From the NCBI RefSeq assembly GCF_030519355.1, contig NZ_JAUMKC010000003.1, forward strand, positions 277,626 to 341,625: 64,000 bases of DNA, given 5' to 3'. This stretch comes from Mucilaginibacter sp. L3T2-6 (lineage in GTDB: Bacteria; Bacteroidota; Bacteroidia; Sphingobacteriales; Sphingobacteriaceae). The notes beneath the pieces are model-generated. The model made no database searches and had not been told where the DNA came from. It saw only the letters and a program-made list of their open reading frames with translations. Positions within the stretch are counted from its first letter, which is position 1; each line of letters opens with the position of its first letter. Made by a program: the position numbers and the translations under genes. This document shows positions 59,453 to 64,000 of this stretch, piece by piece.

Positions 59453-60355
59453 TTAATTGCCTGTTTTTGAGTCTGTTCTCCTGGCACGGCGAAAGCCGTT
59501 CGGCTGTAAAGCGTTGCCCTCATCGATATGATTGCGGATCGCATCGCGTACCTGATCGGTGAACCGGGTCTGACTGACCAGCTTACGCGCCTTGATCTCG
59601 TCAAAGCGGCGGGTATGACGGCTCAAATCGATATCCAGGCTGGCGCTTAGCCAGTACATGATATCCGCTAAAGAAGCATTTCCGTCATTTAGTTGGCCGG
59701 ACAGCCACAAACCGTAACCCATTTCAATGGCATTTACCTGTTCACCCGTCCATTTGAGCGGTTCGTTGTTCCTGCCGGGACGGATAAAGGGAGAGCGTTC
59801 CGGCTTGCCGATATTCGCCAGTTCATGCGCGATATATTCCTGCAGCATTTCATAAGCTTTGAACTTGGCAAAAAGGTAATCCCCGCTTGTAGAAAACGAC
59901 CTGTCCAGCTCTGGCACCTCAGGCAGCAACACGCTTTGCACCTCGACATTCCGCACAAAATAGAGTTCGTCCAGTTCATCCGCACCGAGCCGATAGTATT
60001 CGTATAAAAAGGGGTGTTCCCGGAACGAACGGACGGCGAAGCGAAGTTCATCGAGATAATAAGCCCGTAGCTGCTCGTTATCGCCACATGGCCTCCCGCT
60101 GATCAGGTTATATAGTGCTACCTCGAAGATATAATGACAATAAAACCGTGGCTTAGTGACCTTAAAAAAATGGGACTCCTCTTTCCAGTCCGCAAAGGGA
60201 TGCTTTGACAGATAGTTAGACAGCAGGTCAAGGTAACCACGGATACAACGCAGAGCCGCGCTCATCCGCTTCAAAGGTTCAGGATTGTTAATCGCAATTT
60301 GTCCCAATTCATCTTCCATCAGCACATATTGCTGCTTTGCATACACTTTTAACAT
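59453..60355 (-). CDS. RteC-like regulator of the conjugative element
   Basis: A 300-residue protein matching RteC-domain proteins (LLSNYLSKHPFADWKEESHF and WTGEQVNAIEMGYGLWLSGQ). In CTnDOT, RteC activates excision by controlling the exc operon; here it may regulate transfer or excision. The C-terminal part, SRHTRRFDEIKARKLVSQTR, is basic and could bind DNA. Upstream (60378-60423) a CCCTGTC/GACAGGG inverted repeat encloses CCAG-N8-CTGG, a possible operator. It opens the minus-strand tra region. Confidence 0.85.
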   Translation of the reverse strand: MLKVYAKQQYVLMEDELGQIAINNPEPLKRMSAALRCIRGYLDLLSNYLSKHPFADWKEESHFFKVTKPRFYCHYIFEVALYNLISGRPCGDNEQLRAYYLDELRFAVRSFREHPFLYEYYRLGADELDELYFVRNVEVQSVLLPEVPELDRSFSTSGDYLFAKFKAYEMLQEYIAHELANIGKPERSPFIRPGRNNEPLKWTGEQVNAIEMGYGLWLSGQLNDGNASLADIMYWLSASLDIDLSRHTRRFDEIKARKLVSQTRFTDQVRDAIRNHIDEGNALQPNGFRRARRTDSKTGN

Positions 60356-60579
60356 AAATAAACGGCTTTTAAATAAGCCCTGTCCAGCCTGTTAACTGGC
60401 AACAACTTTTCACTAAGACAGGGAAAATGTAACTGTTTTGTTCATAAGCAATCTTTTATTATTTGGTTAATTATCCGAAATGGTGTGCAAATATGTATGC
60501 TAAATGAGAAGCATAAAATGAGCAAATTGCCCTAATTAGGCGTTTAGTGGAAAAACCCTATGAAGGTATAATGGAGGTA

Positions 60580-61503
60580 TTACGCCCGGTTTGCCAGTTT
60601 GTAGATCAGTTCAACTTTGTTACTAGCCCCAATCTTTTCATATATATTCTGAATATGATTATTGACTGTCTTTTCCGAAATAAATAATCCTTCAGCGATG
60701 TTTTTATAGGAATGCCCCCTGCGCAATAATAGTACGATCTCTACCTGCCGTTTAGTAAGTTGGTATCGCTGGCAGTTAATCTCAAACGTTTCAGAATTGA
60801 GCCCCACCATGTTTAATTCCAATAATTCCTTATATTCTAAACGCGCACGTTTTACTGATTTGGTGATGAAAATGATGGTAATTACGGTAAATCCAGTATT
60901 AGTAAATAAGACTTCTATCAGTTGGCTTTCTTCGACTAAGCCAAAGAATGTCAATGAAATCCAGGGGATGACCGCACAATAAATAGCTATTTCCTCCAAA
61001 TATTCATTTTTATTCCTATCTGTTTCGTATTTTTTGCGAATGGCTTTGAACATCACCCAAAGTAATACCAATGCATAAATCAACGGGACTATCATGCCAA
61101 ACTTAATGTCAACATTCAGCTTGCCGTTGATTGCATAAACAATTACAAAAAATATGAAATATGGTAACATCAGAAACAGGGGAACGCCATATAAAGCATG
61201 CCATCGAAGTAACTTCAGCTCAAATGCTTTATAAAAATAAAAGGGGAAAAAAGATGCCATTAAAAACCCGCTTCCATAAGCAATCATTACTTGCGTAGAT
61301 ATAGGTATATCAATTTTAGGATCGGGAAAAAGGCCGCCGGTTATATTATAAAACTGAAACAGGAAAAGTAACAACAGGTACCATAAACGACTTTTATCTT
61401 GTGGACGAAACAAATAATAGAAGATTTGGAAAATGAACATGCAAAATTCCAGCACTATAAAAATAAAAGTGACGATATGAATTTGCGTTCCGAATACCAG
61501 CAT
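60580..61503 (-). CDS. LuxR-type regulator with seven-helix membrane sensor domain
   Basis: A 307-residue protein. Residues 1-~225 hold about seven membrane helices (for example LVFGTQIHIVTFIFIVLEFC and WYLLLLFLFQFYNITGGLF). Residues ~245-307 are a LuxR/GerE DNA-binding domain (LTKRQVEIVLLLRRGHSYKN, EKTVNNHIQNIYEKIG). It should sense something in or near the membrane and bind DNA while anchored. It precedes the GNAT gene in coordinates but is transcribed last of the pair (8 bp after it). The ligand is unknown. Confidence 0.85.
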   Translation of the reverse strand: MLVFGTQIHIVTFIFIVLEFCMFIFQIFYYLFRPQDKSRLWYLLLLFLFQFYNITGGLFPDPKIDIPISTQVMIAYGSGFLMASFFPFYFYKAFELKLLRWHALYGVPLFLMLPYFIFFVIVYAINGKLNVDIKFGMIVPLIYALVLLWVMFKAIRKKYETDRNKNEYLEEIAIYCAVIPWISLTFFGLVEESQLIEVLFTNTGFTVITIIFITKSVKRARLEYKELLELNMVGLNSETFEINCQRYQLTKRQVEIVLLLRRGHSYKNIAEGLFISEKTVNNHIQNIYEKIGASNKVELIYKLANRA

Positions 61504-61511
61504 GGTTGTAA

Positions 61512-62090
61512 TTATTTATCTGGTTCGCGCTTTAAAAAGAATAAGGTATAGCCCAATTCTAATTTGTTATAAATTTCAAATCCAAAGTGTTCGTACCAGG
61601 GCAGGTTTTTCACTGTTGAAGTTTCCAGGCATATCGGGAGGCTTTTTTTATTCGCATCGGCTATGATTTCTTTTAACAAATTACCTCCAATGCCTCCCTT
61701 CTGATATACGGGCTCAACGCCAATAAACCATAGATAGATCATTTTTTCTTTGGATTGAAGTTTTTTGACCTCTGTTTCACGGTTCAGTGTTTTTTGGATA
61801 CCGCTTAATCCAATTGCCTGAATGATAAGTCTGATATCCAGGCGAATTGATTTTAATGTTGTTCGCTTTTGGTGGGGGAATAAGGTCAACGCACAAGCTT
61901 TCCTGTCGTCAGATAACCAAACTTCACCAAAAAGATGGCATACTTCAAAGGAATAATCCATCAGCGAACGGATTCGGTTTAATTTAATGTCATCTTGGCG
62001 AACAATAAAATTTACGCTTTGATTTTCCTTAAAAGACTCTGATAATATGCTTACTACTAGTCCTTTATCTTCCTGTGTTGCTCTAATCAT
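61512..62090 (-). CDS. GNAT-family N-acetyltransferase
   Basis: A 192-residue enzyme with the GNAT acetyl-CoA motif region in IGVEPVYQKGGIGGNLLKEI (Q/R-x-x-G-x-G/A type) and a substrate strand, PICLETSTVKNLPWYEHFGF. The C-terminal part ends with a typical beta strand. The substrate is not predictable. It is 8 bp upstream of the LuxR-type regulator on the minus strand, so the two are probably coexpressed. Confidence 0.85.
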   Translation of the reverse strand: MIRATQEDKGLVVSILSESFKENQSVNFIVRQDDIKLNRIRSLMDYSFEVCHLFGEVWLSDDRKACALTLFPHQKRTTLKSIRLDIRLIIQAIGLSGIQKTLNRETEVKKLQSKEKMIYLWFIGVEPVYQKGGIGGNLLKEIIADANKKSLPICLETSTVKNLPWYEHFGFEIYNKLELGYTLFFLKREPDK

Positions 62091-62132
62091 AGTAGGGGTG
62101 TTTTCGTGAAAGCTACTGTATTTGGTATTAAT

Positions 62133-63305
62133 TCACGTCGGAAAGAACATTTTATTGATTTTGGCAACCATTTTTAATAATAATTCCCTGACCGCATAGC
62201 CAGTGAACTGGTCGCTGCTGTAATATAATTTATTCATACTTCCGTAGGAAATATGTTCCTGTTTCTTACTCATGAAATATTTTGAAAAGAACCTGAGTAA
62301 ACCGGCAATATTTTTCATGGCAAAAACACCTTCTTCATACAACAGTCTTATTAGTAATGCTAGTTGTGCCACCGTAAGTTTCAACTCTATTTTATCAGAA
62401 ATGTCCGTTTCCATTAAATTCTGCTGATTATTTTTCTCTTTAATATATTCATTGAGCCAATTTTCCAATAAATTATTAACAGGCATAAGTTCAGGGTCAT
62501 AACTCACTGTCAATATAACAGGCATCGTTTTGAGGAGGAGCAATTCTCTTTTCAACAGGGATAATTGATCATTTTCCCCGAGAATTAAACTTTTCCGGAT
62601 TAAATTCTCCTGATACCACAAACAAAAGCTATTATGATTAAAATTAAGGTAAAATAAGGCTTCTACAACACTATGGGTCAAATCCCGGCTGTCTTCAAAA
62701 GCTATAGTCACACTTAATGTTTCTGTAAATTGAAAAAAATATTCTGCCGACCTGTAGTTCATTACGGCAGATATATCCGTAGCCGAAATACCGTCTAAAT
62801 AATCGCGAATACAAGCTTTTAATTGCCCATCCAATTCAACATATTGCATAGATGCGCTAAGCTTTTCTGCTGCCTCGGACATTCTTTTCCTAATTGACGG
62901 TATTACCGCATCGGGTATTTTGGTCTCCTGGTTTATATAGGAATTGAAGTACTGTATCTGAAAATCCTTAAGATCCAGTAATCGTTCAAGCAGAAATTCA
63001 GAAAAGGTATGGATAGGATAATTGCTGTGTGAGGCGGATTGTTTACTATGTTGAATCTGCTGGTAAACCTTGTCGGCTAAATCCAATAAAATTTGTTGTT
63101 GAAACCAGATATAACGTTTAATAACCTGGTCCTTCGCATCACTAAACAGCAACTCCGTCCAAACTTTCTTGATCCTTTGACATTCCGCTGTGATAAGTGC
63201 TTCTTGTCCATTTTCAGGGTCAATTGAAGCAACATCCTCATTATGTGCTTCGGAGGGAAATGCAATAACAACGTCCTCCAGGCGCCTTAGTTCATCCTTA
63301 AGCAT
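62133..63305 (-). CDS. Hypothetical protein with RteC-like C-terminal pattern
   Basis: A 390-residue, soluble, mainly helical protein (LKDELRRLEDVVIAFPSEAH; later KQSASHSNYPIHTFSEFLLE). The C-terminal 110 residues (IELKLTVAQLALLIRLLYEE, then KKQEHISYGSMNKLYYSSDQ) resemble the C-terminal part of RteC-like or related regulators, but the similarity is by eye. No catalytic motif. It lies 42 bp upstream of the GNAT gene and 51 bp after the Ser/Thr-rich peptide gene. Confidence 0.62.
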   Translation of the reverse strand: MLKDELRRLEDVVIAFPSEAHNEDVASIDPENGQEALITAECQRIKKVWTELLFSDAKDQVIKRYIWFQQQILLDLADKVYQQIQHSKQSASHSNYPIHTFSEFLLERLLDLKDFQIQYFNSYINQETKIPDAVIPSIRKRMSEAAEKLSASMQYVELDGQLKACIRDYLDGISATDISAVMNYRSAEYFFQFTETLSVTIAFEDSRDLTHSVVEALFYLNFNHNSFCLWYQENLIRKSLILGENDQLSLLKRELLLLKTMPVILTVSYDPELMPVNNLLENWLNEYIKEKNNQQNLMETDISDKIELKLTVAQLALLIRLLYEEGVFAMKNIAGLLRFFSKYFMSKKQEHISYGSMNKLYYSSDQFTGYAVRELLLKMVAKINKMFFPT

Positions 63306-63356
63306 GATAGCAAATTAACTTACAGGAATATTTCATTTAACTTACAAGAAATGTGG

Positions 63357-63554
63357 TTATATTCTTAATTTTAGCGGACTGTGTTTGTGCGAAAAATGTG
63401 TTTGGCCACTGACAGTGGTTAATACCGTGATCGTAGTGTTTGTTGGGTCAGTTTCTCCGACGGTGGTTTCTGATTGATTGATCCCTGACAAATGATTATA
63501 GCGATATAAGGTATTTGTCTTTTTTTTGAAATTTTTGAATGGTAAATTTTTCAT
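63357..63554 (-). CDS. Ser/Thr-rich small peptide, possible RiPP precursor or signal peptide
   Basis: A 65-residue frame (MKNLPFKNFKKKTNTLYRYN start) with a basic leader-like N-terminus and an LSGI junction. The C-terminal half is rich in Ser and Thr (NQSETTVGETDPTNTTITVL) and has no cysteine. Leader-core layout and residue bias recall ribosomally made modified peptides of Bacteroidota, but no modifying enzyme is adjacent. It might also be an ordinary short ORF. It lies 51 bp upstream of the 390-residue gene on the same strand. Confidence 0.35.
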   Translation of the reverse strand: MKNLPFKNFKKKTNTLYRYNHLSGINQSETTVGETDPTNTTITVLTTVSGQTHFSHKHSPLKLRI

Positions 63555-63646
63555 AGCGATAACTTTTTACCCAAATTATCAGCATGAAAAGGCACATGAC
63601 AACTTTGTTACACGCACGACAGTTTGCTGTAGAAAGATAACCGGTT

Positions 63647-63931
63647 ATGACAATGACATTACAATCCAAAGTGAACTTTTCGAGGTTGAATGTTCGTGTG
63701 GTTCTGAAGCATATTTTAGGATGGTGCCTGTTTATTGCGTATGAAATCAGTTTCGTTCATTTTAACGCTGGGTCTTCTTATCCTTTGCAAGATTATATCT
63801 GTTATTATAGTTTGAACATCATCCTATTTTACTTTAATGCACATGTGCTCCTTGCCTACGCTATAAAATCTTCCAATTTTTATTTATTAATCCCGGCACT
63901 CATGGTGCTGGAATTGGCAGTCTATCTGTAA
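63647..63931 (+). pseudogene. N-terminal fragment of a LytS-like histidine kinase
   Basis: A 94-residue frame, HILGWCLFIAYEISFVHFNA followed by YICYYSLNIILFYFNAHVLL and LLIPALMVLELAVYL, that ends at TAA 63931. The text matches the first two or three membrane helices of sensor histidine kinases of the LytS/YehU type, which run to about 350 residues in this group. No kinase domain follows in the remaining 69 bases, so the gene is truncated or frameshifted here. The exact start (63647 or 63653) is uncertain. Confidence 0.45.
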
Positions 63932-64000
63932 CCCTCCCTTAATTAGGACTGGTGTTTTATAGACTTATTAATTCAAAAATATAATTATTGTTGTTGTAAC

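Noticed and set aside
1..64000. CRISPR array
   Set aside because: No run of regularly spaced identical repeats was seen. The Argonaute and Cas4-like nuclease are not accompanied by cas genes.

Overview
The window looks like a chromosomal segment from a Bacteroidota bacterium of the family Sphingobacteriaceae, most likely Mucilaginibacter or Pedobacter. The evidence is the protein families (Bacteroidetes-type Tra proteins, RteC, fused CzcA-TolC, HYC_CC_PP and DUF6660-type secreted proteins) and several upstream regions with the Bacteroidetes -7 promoter box TAnnTTTG. The genus is inferred; no rRNA or complete tRNA is present to confirm it.

Layout. (1) 1-4.1 kb: housekeeping branched-chain amino acid operon on the minus strand (ilvD, ilvB, ilvN, the last cut by the window edge). 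(2) 4.1-6.8 kb: start of accessory DNA, with a DUF6010-like membrane protein, an HMA-AraC regulator and an HMA-MauE-like membrane protein, closed by a strong terminator. (3) 6.8-33.7 kb: a metal-resistance island bounded by an exact 15-bp direct repeat (6880-6894 and 33700-33714). It holds a Cus-type Cu/Ag efflux operon whose RND pump is split into two ORFs at an A-rich tract; CopA and CopB P-type ATPases with a CopZ-like chaperone and an AraC-HMA regulator; duplicated secreted Cys-rich proteins; an ArsR-MerTP-GDCCVxC mercury-type operon; and a Czc (CzcA-TolC fusion plus CzcB) and ZntA-type operon carrying its own ECF sigma factor. (4) 33.9-35.4 kb: a CoiA-like protein, a hypothetical protein, and a fragment resembling the 3' end of a tRNA gene. 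(5) 35.5-44.5 kb: a PIF1-like helicase divergent from an eight-gene operon built around a full-length prokaryotic Argonaute. (6) 44.7-60.4 kb: conjugation module of a Bacteroidetes integrative conjugative element (DUF932, TraM, K, J, three TraI-like paralogs, TraG ATPase, DUF4133, DUF4134, RteC), with an AT-rich gene that may be a pPIWI-associated nuclease. (7) 60.6-64 kb: a LuxR-type membrane regulator, a GNAT enzyme, an unrecognised 390-aa protein, a Ser/Thr-rich small peptide, and the N-terminal part of a histidine-kinase-like membrane protein.

How the genes work together. The island combines cytoplasmic metal export (P-type ATPases), periplasmic export to the outside (RND-MFP-OMF systems), periplasmic and secreted Cys-rich proteins likely to bind metal, and metal-sensing regulators whose candidate operators can be seen. 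The conjugation genes probably mobilised the whole block.

Most exciting region. In 37833-44520 an ECF sigma factor, an unknown helical protein, a four-cysteine PD-(D/E)XK nuclease, an Argonaute with an intact predicted DEDD tetrad, an unknown helical protein, an HEXXH metalloprotease, a small winged-helix-like protein and a small membrane protein are encoded in tight succession. I propose that this is an Argonaute defence operon with a proteolytic or transcriptional output, loosely analogous to CRISPR-linked protease/anti-sigma/sigma cascades. The gene content is read from the sequence; the mechanism is inference.
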